Notes under the pieces: model-generated
Database searches by the model: none
What the model was told of the DNA's origin: nothing
What the model saw: only the letters and a program-made list of their open reading frames with translations
NCBI GenBank assembly: GCA_946699065.1
Contig: CAMPDV010000861.1
Location: 1-64,000 of the forward strand
Length of the DNA stretch: 64,000 bases
Direction: 5' to 3'
DNA from: Loxodes magnus
Taxonomy: Eukaryota > Ciliophora > Karyorelictea > Loxodida > Loxodidae
Program-made: the position numbers and the translations under genes
Shown: piece by piece, positions 37,495-51,530 of the stretch
How positions within the stretch are numbered: the first letter of the stretch is position 1
Layout: the number at the start of each line of letters is the position of its first letter

Positions 37495-38790
37495 ATAATA
37501 TTGATTTGTGAGTGGTGTGAAATGTGTTTATTGGTTTTAATTATGATGAGAAAACATGTAATTGAAAGTGAGTAATTATCAAATGGGGAAGTTCACAAGT
37601 ATATTATTTTTGATACTGTAATTTTAAAGTAGATTCTTTGTAACTTCCTTAATGTATAATATTGATTAGTGAGTGGTGTGAAATGTGTTTATTGGTGTTA
37701 ATTATGATCAGAAAACATGTAATTGAAAGTGAGTAATTATCAAATGGGGAAGTTCACAAGTATATTATTTTTGATACTAGTAGTTTCATAGTAGATTCTT
37801 TGTAACTTCCTTAATATATATAATTAATTAGTGAGTGGTGTGAAATGTGTTTATTGGTGTTAATTATGATGAGAAAACATGTAATTGAAAGTGAGTAATT
37901 ATTAATTGGGGAAGTTCACAAGTATATTATTTTTGATACTAGTAGTTTCATAGTAGATTCTTTGTAACTTCCTTAATGTATAATATTGATTAGTGAGTGG
38001 TGTGAAATGTGTTTATTGGTGTTAATTATGATCAGAAAACATGTAATTGAAAGTGAGTAATTATTAATTGGGGAAGTTCAGAAGTATATTATTTTTGATA
38101 CTAGTAGTTTCATAGTAGATTCTTTGTAACTTCCTTAATGTATAATATTGATTTGTGAGTGGTGTGAAATGTGTTTATTGGTTTTAATTATGATGAGAAA
38201 ACATGTAATTGAAAGTGAGTAATTATCAAATGGGGAAGTTCACAAGTATATTATTTTTGATACTGTAATTTTAAAGTAGATTCTTTGTAACTTCCTTAAT
38301 GTATAATATTGATTAGTGAGTGGTGTGAAATGTGTTTATTGGTGTTAATTATGATCAGAAAACATGTAATTGAAAGTGAGTAATTATCAAATGGGGAAGT
38401 TCACAAGTATATTATTTTTGATACTAGTAGTTTCATAGTAGATTCTTTGTAACTTCCTTAATATATATAATTAATTAGTGAGTGGTGTGAAATGTGTTTA
38501 TTGGTGTTAATTATGATGAGAAAACATGTAATTGAAAGTGAGTAATTATTAATTGGGGAAGTTCACAAGTATATTATTTTTGATACTAGTAGTTTCATAG
38601 TAGATTCTTTGTAACTTCCTTAATGTATAATATTGATTAGTGAGTGGTGTGAAATGTGTTTATTGGTGTTAATTATGATCAGAAAACATGTAATTGAAAG
38701 TGAGTAATTATTAATTGGGGAAGTTCATGAGTATATTCACTTTTATACTAGTAGTTTCATAGTAGATTCTTTGTAACTTCCTTAATGTAT
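37495..38790 (+). repeat. Four-monomer tandem duplication
   Basis: The order of variants starting with a TTGGTTTTAATTATGATGAG monomer and TGATACTGTAATTTTAAAG is repeated after 647 bp, four monomers less one base (TACTGTA at 37614 and 38261). The copies part in the fourth monomer, where one has TTCAGAAG and the other TTCATGAG. Confidence 0.7.
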
Positions 38791-38939
38791 AATATTGATT
38801 AGTGAGTGGTGTGAAATTTGTTTATTGGTGTTAATTATGATCAGAAAACATGTAATTGAAAGTGCGTAATTATCAAATGGGGAAGTTCAGAAGTATGTTC
38901 ACTTTAGATACTAGAAGTTTCATAGTAGATTCTTTGTAA

Positions 38940-40930
38940 CTTCCTTTCAAGATCATATTGATTAGTGAGTGGTGTGAAATGTGTTTATTGGTGTTAATTA
39001 TGATCAGTAAACATGTAATTGAAAGTGAGTAATTATCAAATGGGGAAGTTCAGAAGTATGTTCACTTTAGATACTAGAAGTTTCATAGTAGATTCTTTGT
39101 AACTTCCTTAATATATATAATTAATTAGTGAGTGGTGTGAAATTTGTTTATTGGTGTTAATTATGATCAGAAAACATGTAATTGAAAGTGAGTAATTATC
39201 AAATGGGGAAGTTCGGAAGTATGTTCACTTTGATACTATAATTTTAAAGTAGATTCTTTGTAACTTCCTTTCAGTATAATATTGATTAGTGAGTGGTGTG
39301 AAATGTGTTTATTGGTGTTAATTATGATCAGAAAACATGTAATTGAAAGTGAGTAATTATCAAATGGGGAAGTTCAGAAGTATATTCACATTCATACTAG
39401 TAGTTTCATAGTAGATTCTTTGTAACTTCCTTAATGTATAATATTGATTTGTGAGTGGTGTGAAATGTGTTTATTGGTGTTAATTATGATGAGAAAACAT
39501 GTAATTGAAAGTGAGTTATTATTAACTGGGGAAGTTCACAAGTATGTTCACTTTTTTATTAGTAGTTTCATAGTAGATTCTTTGTAACTTCCTTAATGTA
39601 TAATATTGATTAGTGAGTGGTGTGAAATGTGTTTATTGGTGTTAATTATGATCAGAAAACATGTAATTGAAATTGAGTAATTATTAATTGGGGAAGTTCA
39701 CAAGTATATTATTTTTGATACTAGTAGTTTTAGAGTAGATTCTTTGTAACTTCCTTAATGTATATAATTAATTAGTGAGTGGTGTGAAATTTGTTTATTG
39801 GTGTTAATTATGATCAGAAAACATGTAATTGAAAGTGCGTAATTATCAAATGGGGAAGTTCAAAAGTATATTATTTTTGATATTAGTAGTTTCATAGTAG
39901 ATTCTTTGTAACTTCCTTAATATATAATATTGATTAGTGAGTGGTGTGAAATGTGTTTATTGGTGTTAATTATGATCAGAAAACATGTAATTGAAAGTGC
40001 GTAATTATCAAATGGGGAAGTTCAAAAGTATATTATTTTTGATATTAGTAGTTTCAGAGTAGATTCTTTGTAACTTCCTTAATGTATAATATTGATTAGT
40101 GAGTGGTGTGAAATGTGTTTATTGGTGTTAATTATGATCAGAAAACATGTAATTGAAAGTGCGTAATTATCAAATGGAGAAGTTCAGAAGTATATTATTT
40201 TTGATATTAGTAGTTTCATAGTAGATTCTTTGTAACTTCCTTTCATTATAATATTGATTAGTGAGTGGTGTGAAATGTGTTTATTGGTGTTAATTATGAT
40301 CAGTAAACATGTAATTGAAAGTGAGTAATTATCAAATGGGGAAGTTCAAAAGTATATTATTTTTGATATTAGTAGTTTCAGAGTAGATTCTATGTAACTT
40401 CCTTTCATTATAATATTGATTAGTGAGTGGTGTGAAATGTGTTTATTGGTGTTAATTATGATGAGAAAACATGTAATTGAAATTGAGTAATTATCAAATG
40501 GGGAAGTTCAAAAGTATATTATTTTTGATATTAGTAGTTTCATAGTAGATTCTTTGTAACTTCCTTAATATATAATATTGATTAGTGAGTGGTGTGAAAT
40601 GTGTTTATTGGTGTTAATTATGATCAGAAAACATGTAATTGAAAGTGAGTAATTATCAAATGGGGAAGTTAATAAGTATGTTCACTTTGTTACTAGTAGT
40701 TTGATAGTAGATTCTTTGTAACTTCCTTTCAAGATCATATTGATTAGTGAGTGGTGTGAAATGTGTTTATTGGTGTTAATTATGATGAGAAAACATGTAA
40801 TTGAAAGTGAGTAATTATTAATTGGGGAAGTTCACAAGTATATTATTTTTGATACTAGTAGTTTCATAGTAGATTCTTTGTAACTTCCTTAATGTATAAT
40901 ATTGATTTGTGAGTGGTGTGAAATGTGTTT
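38940..40930 (+). repeat. Higher-order segment B3 (partial copy, about 2.0 kb)
   Basis: Markers TCAAGATCAT (35221 to 38947 and 37003 to 40729), TTAACTGGGG (35796 to 39522) and GGAGAAG (36450 to 40176) all give an offset of 3726 bp. Similarity is lost on both sides, so this is a duplicated piece with no complete repeat period. Confidence 0.78.
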
Positions 40931-41460
40931 ATTGGTTTTAATTATGATGAGAAAACATGTAATTGAAAGTGAGTAATTATCAAATGGGGAAGTTCATGAG
41001 TATATTCACTTTTATACTAGTAGTTTCAAAGTAGATTCTTTGTAACTTCCTTAATGTATAATATTGATTAGTGAGTGGTGTGAAATGTGTTTATTGGTGT
41101 TAATTATGATGAGAAAACATGTAATTGAAAGTGAGTAATTATTAAATGGGGAAGTTCACAAGTATATTCACTTTTATACTAGTAGTTTCATAGTAGATTC
41201 TTTGTAACTTCCTTTCAGTATAATATTGATTAGTGAGTGGTGTGAAATGTGTTTATTGGTGTTAATTATGATCAGAAAACATGTAATTGAAAGTGAGTAA
41301 TTATCAAATGGGGAAGTTAATAAGTATGTTCACTTTGTTACTAGTAGTTTGATAGTAGATTCTTTGTAACTTCCTTTCAAGATCATATTGATTAGTGAGT
41401 GGTGTGAAATGTGTTTATTGGTGTTAATTATGATGAGAAAACATGTAATTGAAAGTGAGT

Positions 41461-42880
41461 AAAAATTGAATAGGGAAGTTCATAATTATGTTCGGTTTGA
41501 TACTAGTAGTTTCATAGTAGATTCTATTTAACTTCCTTAATGTATAATATTGATTAGTGTGTGATGTGAAATGTGTTTATTGGTGTTAATTATGATCAGA
41601 AAACATGTAATTGAAAGTGAGTAATTATCAAATGGGGAAGTTAATAAGTATATTCACTTTGATACTAGTAGTTTTAAAGTAGATTCTATGTAACTTCCTC
41701 ATTGTATAATATTAATTAAGTCATTTTTTATAGACTTAACATTTATGATTTTTCACATGTTATTCATTAAGTTTTATATCAATTTTCTGTTCATTTCTTT
41801 ATTGCTCATGTTAATTGCTTTTTTGAGCTTTCAATTCTTTATTTCTTTACTTTAATCAACTTCTTTATCCTAATCAACTACTTTATCTCGAACAGAAGTG
41901 TCACCCGTTTAGCCTCGTTTATCCTCTTTTATTATATTTTTCACGTTTTATTATATTCTCATTCAACCTTTCTTTTTTATATTCATATACTGTCATTCTT
42001 ATACTCTCATGCAATTTATTTGCAAATCTTTTGCATTTATTTTCCTAAATATATCACTTATTATCGTTTATAAACTGCCTTTTTATATTCATTAGACGCG
42101 GGAGTTTCTTTTTTAAATTTGACTAACTTTATTTAATCTTTCGGTTGCTTATATGTCCTTTATTTTTATTATATTTTTATTGCATTATTTTCGTTCGATT
42201 TTCTTTATTTGAATTACTTTTATTTTCTACTTTTTTTACTCATTTTCTTTCGAACTTTTTTATTTGTCAGTTACTTTTATTATTCTCTGAGAGCTCATTT
42301 TGTAGATGCAGCGGTCCCTATACTTTATGTCGCTCGTTTTCTATCACATTTGTAACAAATCATACTCATTAGACGCGGGGGTGCCATTATTATCCGCAGC
42401 ATTTATATATCAAATTTATAGCTACTCATATATATTAGATGCGGGAGGAACATTATTTTTATGTAGTTTATTTATATTTCACTCTTAAATTAAGTCATTT
42501 TTTTATTGTAAATATGCTTCGAGTATGGTTTTCAGTAAAAAGTTGTTAATAACCTCCCTGATATATTCTTTTTAACTTTATTTAGTATTTAATTTTGATT
42601 GGAGATAAAAAAATGATAAGAAAACATTAAATGAAAGTAAGTAAAAATTGAATAGGGAAGTTCATAATTATGTTCGGTTTGATACTAGTAGTTTCATAGT
42701 AGATTCTATTTAACTTCCTTAATGTATAATATTGATTAGTGTGTGATGTGAAATGTGTTTATTGGTGTTAATTATGATCAGAAAACATGTAATTGAAAGT
42801 GAGTAATTATCAAATGGGGAAGTTAATAAGTATATTCACTTTGATACTAGTAGTTTTAAAGTAGATTCTATGTAACTTCC
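41461..42880 (+). repeat. Isolated chimeric unit inside plain satellite
   Basis: One complete insert with a satellite part on each side, 1420 bp or 1.2 units, starting at AAAAATTGAATAGG and ending near TTCTATGTAACTTCC. The roughly 256-bp flanks are direct copies of each other and are the typical satellite part of the left array. Both edges join the plain satellite in register. Its alleles are its own: the variable site at 42208-42217 reads TTTGAATTAC, and the T run near 42104-42113 is interrupted by a C and is one base longer. The CENP-B-box-like motif is at 42087-42103. A new insertion would not bring chimeric monomers on both sides, so transfer from the array by conversion or unequal exchange is the likelier origin. 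Confidence 0.92.
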
Positions 42881-44188
42881 TTAATGTATAATATTGATTT
42901 GTGAGTGGTGTGAAATGTGTTTATTGGTTATAATTATGATGAGAAAACATGTAATTGAAAGTGAGTAATTATCAAATGGGGAAGTTCACAAGTATATTAT
43001 TTTTGATACTAGTAGTTTCATAGTAGATTCTATATAACTTCCTTAATGTATAATATTGATTAGTGAGTGGTGTGAAATGTGTTTATTGGTGTTAATTATG
43101 ATCAGAAAACATGTAATTGAAAGAGAGTAATTATCAAATGGGAAGTTCAGAAGTATATTATTTTTGATATTAGTAGTTTAAAAGTAGATTCTTTGTAACT
43201 TCCTTTCAGTATAATATTGATTAGTGAGTGGTGTGAAATGTGTTTATTGGTGTTAATTATGATCAGAAAACATGTAATTGAAAGTGAGTAATTATTAATT
43301 GGGGAAGTTCACAAGTATATTATTTTTTTACTAGTAGTTTCATAGTAGATTCTTTGTAACTTCCTTAATGTATAATATTGATTAGTGAGTGGTGTGAAAT
43401 GTGTTTATTGGTGTTAATTATGATGAGAAAACATGTAATTGAAAGTGAGTAATTATCAAATGGGGAAGTTAATAAGTATATTCACTTTGATACTAGTAGT
43501 TTCATAGTAGTGTTCTTTGTAACTTCCTTAATGTATAATATTGATTAGTGAGTGGTGTGAAATTTGTTTATTGGTGTTAATTATGATCAGAAAACATGTA
43601 ATTGAAAGAGAGTAATTATTATTTGGGGAAGTTCACAAGTATATTCACTTTTATACTAGTAGTTTCATAGTAGATTCTTTGTAACTTCCTTAATGTATAA
43701 TATTGATTTGTGAGTGGTGTGAAATGTGTTTATTGGTGTTAATTATGATCAGAAAACATGTAATTGAAAGTGAGTAATTATCAAATGGGGAAGTTAATAA
43801 GTATATTCACTTTGTTACTAGTAGTTTCATAGTAGATTCTTTGTAACTTCCTTAATGTATAATATTGATTAGTGAGTGGTGTGAAATGTGTTTATTGGTG
43901 TTAATTATGATCAGAAAACATGTAATTGAAAGTGAGTAATTATCAAATGGGGAAGTTCAAAGTATGTTCACTTTGATACTAGTAGTTTGATAGTAGATTC
44001 TTTGTAACTTCCTTTCAAGATCATATTGATTAGTGAGTGGTGTGAAATGTGTTTATTGGTGTTAATTATGATCAGAAAACATGTAATTGAAAGTGAGTAA
44101 TTATCAACTTGGGGAAGTTCACAAGTATATTATTTTTGATACTAGTAGTTTCATAGTAGATTCTTTGTAACTTCCTTTCAGTATAATA

Positions 44189-44379
44189 TTGATTAGTGAG
44201 TGGTGTGAAATGTGTTTATTGGTGTTAATTATGATGAGAAAACATGTAATTGAAAGTGAGTAATTATCAACTGGGGAAGTTCACAAGTTAGACGTTTGAA
44301 AATAAATTCTATGTATATTATTTTGATGACTAGTAGTTTCAAAGTAGATTCTTTGTAACTGATCCTTTCCAGTATAATA
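44189..44379 (+). repeat. Scrambled 191-bp monomer
   Basis: This monomer is 29 bp longer than normal. A 27-bp piece at 44289-44315, beginning TAGACGTTTGAAAATAA, sits in the middle of the word that should read CACAAGTATATTATT. The identical piece occurs in its normal place at 44983-45009. Further down are an extra G (GATGACTAGTAG) and an altered arm, AACTGATCCTTTCCAG in place of AACTTCCTTTCAG, so one dyad arm is broken. It looks like a templated insertion from a neighbour. Confidence 0.8.
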
Positions 44380-44916
44380 TTGATTAGTGAGTGGTGTGAA
44401 ATGTGTTTATTGGTTTTAATTATGATCAGAAAACATGTAATTGAAAGTGAGTAATTATCAACTGGGGAAGTTCAGAAGTATGTTCACTTTAGATACTAGT
44501 AGTTTCATAGTAGATTCTTTGTAACTTCCTTTCAGTATAATATTGATTAGTGAGTGGTGTGAAATGTGTTTATTGGTGTTAATTATGATGAGAAAACATG
44601 TAATTGAAAGTGAGTAATTATCAAATGGGGAAGTTCACAAGTATATTATTTTTGATACTAGTAGTTTCAAAGTAGATTCTTTGTAACTTCCTTTCAGTAT
44701 AATATTGATTAGTGAGTGGTGTGAAATGTGTTTATTGGTGTTAATTATGATGAGAAAACATGTAATTGAAAGTGAGTAATTATCAAATGGGGAAGTTCAC
44801 AAGTATATTATTTTTGATACTAGTAGTTTCATAGTAGATTCTTTGTAACTTCCTTAATGTATAATATTGATTAGTGAGTGGTGTGAAATGTGTTTATTGG
44901 TGTTAATTATGATGAG

Positions 44917-47900
44917 AAAACATGTAATTGAAAGTGAGTAATTATCAACTGCGGAAGTTCACAAGTATATTCGATTTGATACTAGACGTTTGAAAATAAA
45001 TTCTATGTAACTTCCTTAATGTATAATATTGATTAGTGAGTGGTGTGAAATGTGTTTATTGGTGTTAATTTTGATGAGAAAACATGTAATTGAAAGTGAG
45101 TATTTATTAATTGGGGAAGTTCAGAAGTATATTATTTTTGATACTAGTAGTTTTAAAGTAGATTCTATGTAACTTCCTTAATGTATAATATTGATTTGTG
45201 AGTGGTGTGAAATGTGTTTATTGGTGTTAATTATGATCAGAAAACATGTAATTGAAAGTGAGTAATTATTAATTGGGAAGTTCAGATGTATATTCAATTT
45301 GATACTAGTAGTTTGAAAATAAGTTCTATGTAACTTCCTTAATGTATAATATTGATTAGTGAGTGGTGTGAAATGTGTTTATTGGTGTTAATTATGATGA
45401 GAAAACATGTAATTGAAAGTGAGTAATTATTAATTGGGGAAGTTCAGATGTATATTCAATTTGATACTAGTAGTTTGAAAATAAGTTCTATGTAACTTCC
45501 TTTCAGTATAATATTGATTAGTGAGTGGTGTGAAATGTGTTTATCGGTGTTAATTATGATCAGAAAACATGTAATTGAAAGTGAGTACTTATCAAATGGG
45601 GAAGTTCACAAGTATATTATTTTTGATACTAGTAGTTTCATAGTAGATTCTTTGTAACTTCCTTTCAGTATAATATTGATTAGTGAGTGGTGTGAAATGT
45701 GTTTATTGGTGTTAATTATGATCAGAAAACATGTAATTGAAAGTGAGTAATTATCAAATGGGGAAGTTCACAAGTATATTCACTTTTATACTAGTAGTTT
45801 CATAGTAGATTCTTTGTAACTTCCTTAATGTATAATATTGATTTGTGAGTGGTGTGAAATGTGTTTATTGGTTTTAATTATGATGAGAAAACATGTAATT
45901 GAAAGTGAGTAATTATTAATTGGGGAAGTTCAGAAGTATATTATTTTTGATACTAGTAGTTTCATAGTAGATTCTTTGTAACTTCCTTAATGTATAATAT
46001 TGATTAGTGAGTGGTGTGAAATGTGTTTATTGGTGTTAATTATGATGAGAAAACATGTAATTGAAAGTGAGTAATTATTAATTGGGAAATTCAGAAGTAT
46101 GTTCACTTTGATACTAGTAGTTTCATAGTAGATTCTTTGTAACTTCCTTAATGTATAATATTGATAAGTGAGTGGTGTGAAATGTGTTTATTGGTTTTAA
46201 TTATGATGAGAAAACATGTAATTGAAAGTGAGTAATTATTAATTGGGGAAGTTCACAAGTATATTATTTTTGTTACTAGTAGTTTCATAGTAGATTCTTT
46301 GTAACTTCCTTAATGTATAATATTGATTAGTGAGTGGTGTGAAATGTGTTTATTGGTGTTAATTATGATGAGAAAACATGTAATTGAAAGTGAGTAATTA
46401 TTAATTGGGGAAGTTCAGAAGTATGTTCACTTTAGATACTAGTAGTTTCATAGTAGATTCTTTGTAACTTCCTTTCAGTATAATATTGATTTGTGAGTGG
46501 TGTGAAATGTGTTTATTGGTTTTAATTATGATGAGAAAACATGTAATTGAAAGTGAGTAATTATTAATTGGGAAGTTTCACAAGTATATTATTTTTGATA
46601 CTAGTAGTTTCAAAGTAGATTCTTTGTAACTTCCTTTCAGTATAATATTGATTTGTGAGTGGTGTGAAATGTGTTTATTGGTGTTAATTATGATCAGAAA
46701 ACATGTAATTGAAAGTGAGTAATTATTAATTGGGGAAGTTCACAAGTATATTATTTTTGATACTAGTAGTTTCATAGTAGATTCTTTGTAACTTATTAAT
46801 GTATAATATTGATTAGTGAGTGGTGTGAAATGTGTTTATTGGTGTTAATTATGATGAGAAAACATGTAATTGAAAGTGAGTAATTATCAAATGGGGAAGT
46901 TAATAAGTATGTTCACTTTGTTACTAGTAGTTTGATAGTAGATTCTTTGTAACTTCCTTTATGTATAATATTGATTAGTGAGTGGTGTGAAATGTGTTTA
47001 TTGGTGTTAATTATGATCAGAAAACATGTAATTGAAAGTGAGTAATTATTAATTGGGAAAGTTCATAAGTATATTCACTTTTATACTAGTAGTTTCATAG
47101 TAGATTCTTTGTAACTTCCTTAATGTATAATATTGATTTGTGAGTGGTGTGAAATGTGTTTATCGGTGTTAATTATGATCAGAAAACATGTAATTGAAAG
47201 TGAGTACTTATCAAATGGGGAAGTTCACAAGTATATTATTTTTGATACTAGTAGTTTCATAGTAAATTCTATATAACTTCCTTAATGTATAATATTGATT
47301 AGTGAGTGGTGTGAAATGTGTTTATTGGTGTTAATTATGATGAGAAAACATGTAATTGAAATTGAGTAATTATCAAATGGGGAAGTTCAAAAGTATATTA
47401 TTTTTGATATTAGTAGTTTCATAGTAGATTCTTTGTAACTTCCTTAATGTATAATATTGATTAGTGAGTGGTGTGAAATGTGTTTATTGGTGTTAATTAT
47501 GATGAGAAAACATGTAATTGAAAGTGAGTAATTATTAATTGGGGAAGTTCACAAGTATATTATTTTTGATACTAGTAGTTTCATAGTAGATTCTTTGTAA
47601 CTTCCTTAATGTATAATATTGATTTGTGAGTGGTGTGAAATGTGTTTATTGGTTTTAATTATGATGAGAAAACATGTAATTGAAAGTGAGTAATTATTAA
47701 TTGGGGAAGTTCACAAGTATATTATTTTTGTTACTAGTAGTTTCATAGTAGATTCTTTGTAACTTCCTTAATGTATAATATTGATTTGTGAGTGGTGTGA
47801 AATGTGTTTATTGGTGTTAATTATGATCAGAAAACATGTAATTGAAAGTGAGTAATTATTAATTGGGGAAGTTCAGAAGTATATTATTTTTGATACTAGT

Positions 47901-50900
47901 AGTTTCATAGTAGATTCTTTGTAACTTCCTTAATGTATAATATTGATTTGTGAGTGGTGTGAAATGTGTTTATTGGTGTTAATTATGATCAGAAAACATG
48001 TAATTGAAAGTGCGTAATTATCAAATGGGGAAGTTCAGAAGTATATTATTTTTGATATTAGTAGTTTCATATAGATTCTTTGTAACTTCCTTAATGTATA
48101 ATATTGATTTGTGAGTGGTGTGAAATGTGTTTATTGGTGTTAATTATGATCAGAAAACATGTAATTGAAAGTGAGTAATTATCAAATGGGGAAGTTCAGA
48201 AGTATATTATTTTTTTACTAGTAGTTTTAGAGTAGATTCTTTGTAACTTCCTTTCAGTATAATATTGATTAGTGAGTGTGTGAAATGTGTTTATTGGTGT
48301 TAATTATGATCAGAAAACGTGTAATTGAAAGTGAGTAATTATTAATTGGGGAAGTTCAGAAGTATATTCACATTCATACTAGTAGTTTCATAGTAGATTC
48401 TTTGTAACTTCCTTAATGTATAATATTGATTAGTGAGTGGTGTGAAATGTGTTTATTGGTGTTAATATGATCAGAAAACATGTAATTGAAAGTGAGTAAT
48501 TATTAATTGGGGAAGTTCAGAAGTATATTATTTTTGATACTAGTAGTTTCATAGTAGATTCTTTGTAACTTCCTTAATGTATAATATTGATTTGTGAGTG
48601 GTGTGAAATGTGTTTATTGGTGTTAATTATGATCAGAAAACATGTAATTGAAAGTGCGTAATTATCAAATGGGGAAGTTCAAAAGTATATTCACTTTTAT
48701 ACTAGTAGTTTCATAGTAGATTCTTTGTAACTTCCTTAATGTATAATATTGATTTGTGAGTGGTGTGAAATGTGTTTATTGGTGTTAATTATGATCAGAA
48801 AACATGTAATTGAAAGTGAGTAATTATCAAATGGGGAAGTTCAGAAGTATATTATTTTTTTACTAGTAGTTTTTAGAGTAGATTCTTTGTAACTTCCTTA
48901 ATGTATAATATTGATTAGTGAGTGGTGTGAAATGTGTTTATTGGTGTTAATTATGATCAGAAAACATGTAATTGAAAGTGAGTAATTATTAATTGGGGAA
49001 GTTCACAAGTATATTATTTTTGATACTAGTAGTTTCATAGTAGATTCTTTGTAACTTCCTTAATGTATAATATTGATTTGTGAGTGGTGTGAAATGTGTT
49101 TATTGGTGTTAATTATGATCAGAAAACATGTAATTGAAAGTGAGTAATTATTAATTGGGGAAGTTCATGAGTATATTCACTTTTATACTAGTAGTTTCAT
49201 AGTAGATTCTTTGTAACTTCCTTAATGTATAATATGAATTAGTGAGTGGTGTGAAATGTGTTTATTGGTGTTAATTATGATCAGAAAACATGTAATTGAA
49301 AGTGCGTAATTATCAAATGGGGAAGTTCAGAAGTATATTATTTTTGATACTAGTAGTTTCATAGTAGATTCTTTGTAACTTCCTTTCAGTATAATATTGA
49401 TTAGTGAGTGGTGTGAAATGTGTTTATTGGTGTTAATTATGATCAGAAAACATGGAATTGAAAGTGAGTAATTATCAAATGGGGAAGTTCACAAGTATAT
49501 TATTTTTGATACTAGTAGTTTCATAGTAGATTCTATGTAACTTCCTTTCATTATAATATTGATTAGTGAGTGGTGTGAAATGTGTTTATTGGTGTTAATT
49601 ATGATGAGAAAACATGTAATTGAAAGTGAGTAATTATCAAATGGGGAAGTTCAAAAGTATATTATTTTTGATATTAGTAGTTTCATAGTAGATTCTTTGT
49701 AACTTCCTTAATATATAATATTGATTAGTGAGTGGTGTGAAATGTGTTTATTGGTGTTAATTATGATCAGAAAACATGTAATTGAAAGTGCGTAATTATC
49801 AAATGGGGAAGTTCAGAAGTATGTTCACTTTGATACTGTAGTCTGAAAGTAGATTCTTTGTAACTTCCTTAATGTATAATATTGATTTGTGAGTGGTGTG
49901 AAATGTGTTTATTGGTGTTAATTATGATCAGAAAACATGTAATTGAAAGTGAGTAATTATTAAATGGGGGGAAGTTCAGAAGTATATTATTTTTGATACT
50001 AGTAGTTTCATAGTAGATTCTTTGTAACTTCCTTAATGTATAATATTGATTTGTGAGTGGTGTGAAATGTGTTTATTGGTGTTAATTATGATCAGAAAAC
50101 ATGTAATTGAAAGTGCGTAATTATCAAATGGGGGAAGTTCAGAAGTATATTATTTTTGATATTAGTAGTTTTATAGTAGATTCTTTGTAACTTCCTTAAT
50201 GTATAATATTGATTAGTGAGTGGTGTGAAATGTGTTTATTGGTGTTAATTATGATCAGAAAACATGTAATTGAAAGTGAGTAATTATCAAATGGGGAAGT
50301 TCAGAAGTATATTATTTTTTTACTAGTAGTTTTAGAGTAGATTCTTTGTAACTTCCTTAATGTATAATATTGATTAGTGAGTGGTGTGAAATGTGTTTAT
50401 TGATGTTAATTATGATCAGAAAACATGTAATTGAAAGTGAGTAATTATTAATTGGGAAATTCAGAAGTATATTCACTTTTATACTAGTAGTTTCATAGTA
50501 GATTCTTTGTAACTTCCTTAATGTATAATATTGATTTGTGAGTGGTGTGAAATGTGTTTATTGGTGTTAATTATGATCAGAAAACATGTAATTGAAAGTG
50601 AGTAATTATTAATTGGGGAAGTTCATAAGTATATTATTTTTGTTACTAGTAGTTTCATAGTAGATTCTTTGTAACTTCCTTAATGTATAATATTGATTAG
50701 TGAGTGGTGTGAAATGTGTTTATTGGTGTTAATTATGATCAGAAAACATGTAATTGAAAGTGAGTAATTATTAATTGGGGAAGTTCAGAAGTATATTATT
50801 TTTGATACTAGTAGTTTTAAAGTAGATTCTATGTAACTTCCTTAATGTATAATATTGATTTGTGAGTGGTGTGAAATGTGTTTATTGGTGTTAATTATGA

Positions 50901-51530
50901 TCAGAAAACATGTAATTGAAAGTGAGTAATTATTAATTGGGAAGTTCAGATGTATATTCAATTTGATACTAGTAGTTTGAAAATAAGTTCTATGTAACTT
51001 CCTTAATGTATAATATTGATTAGTGAGTGGTGTGAAATGTGTTTATTGGTGTTAATTATGATGAGAAAACATGTAATTGAAAGTGAGTAATTATTAATTG
51101 GGGAAGTTCAGATGTATATTCAATTTGATACTAGTAGTTTGAAAATAAGTTCTATGTAACTTCCTTTCAGTATAATATTGATTAGTGAGTGGTGTGAAAT
51201 GTGTTTATTGGTGTTAATTATGATCAGAAAACATGTAATTGAAAGTGAGTAATTATCAAATGGGGAAGTTCACAAGTATATTCACTTTTATACTAGTAGT
51301 TTCATAGTAGATTCTTTGTAACTTCCTTAATGTATAATATTGATTAGTGAGTGGTGTGAAATGTGTTTATTGGTGTTAATTATGATGAGAAAACATGTAA
51401 TTGAAAGTGCGTAATTATTAATTGGGGAAGTTAATAAGTATATTCACTTTGATACTAGTAGTTTGAAAGTAGATTCTTTGTAACTTCCTTTCAGTATAAT
51501 ATTGATAAGTGAGTGGTGTGAAATGTGTTT
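44917..51530 (+). repeat. Higher-order block C1 (48-monomer period)
   Basis: Rare words recur 7767 bp later: TTCGATTTGATAC (44970 and 52737), AACTTATTAATG (46790 and 54557), AAAACGTGTAATTG (48314 and 56081) and CATGGAATTG (49451 and 57218). 7767 is 48 monomers less 9 bp. Toward the end the offset drops to 7764 because C1 has longer G runs near 49966 and 50130. Confidence 0.85.

Larger units (their letters stand above)
17569..41460 (+). repeat. 162-bp satellite array, about 147 monomers
   Basis: The word TTGATTAGTGAGTGG or a close variant recurs every 161-162 bp, for example at 18554, 18716, 18878 and 19039. All copies are in the same orientation. A hand-written consensus is about 27 percent GC with about three times as many G as C on the plus strand and no CpG. 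The first half (nt 1-75) is highly conserved, and most variation is at a few sites in nt 75-162. There is no coding frame. The length is close to one nucleosome repeat, as in many centromeric satellites, but nothing here proves centromere function. Confidence 0.97.

Noticed and set aside
41461-42880. LTR-type element, because roughly 256-bp direct repeats flank the insert
   Set aside because: The flanks are ordinary satellite monomers continuing the tandem register. There is no coding region, primer-binding site or polypurine tract that I could recognise.
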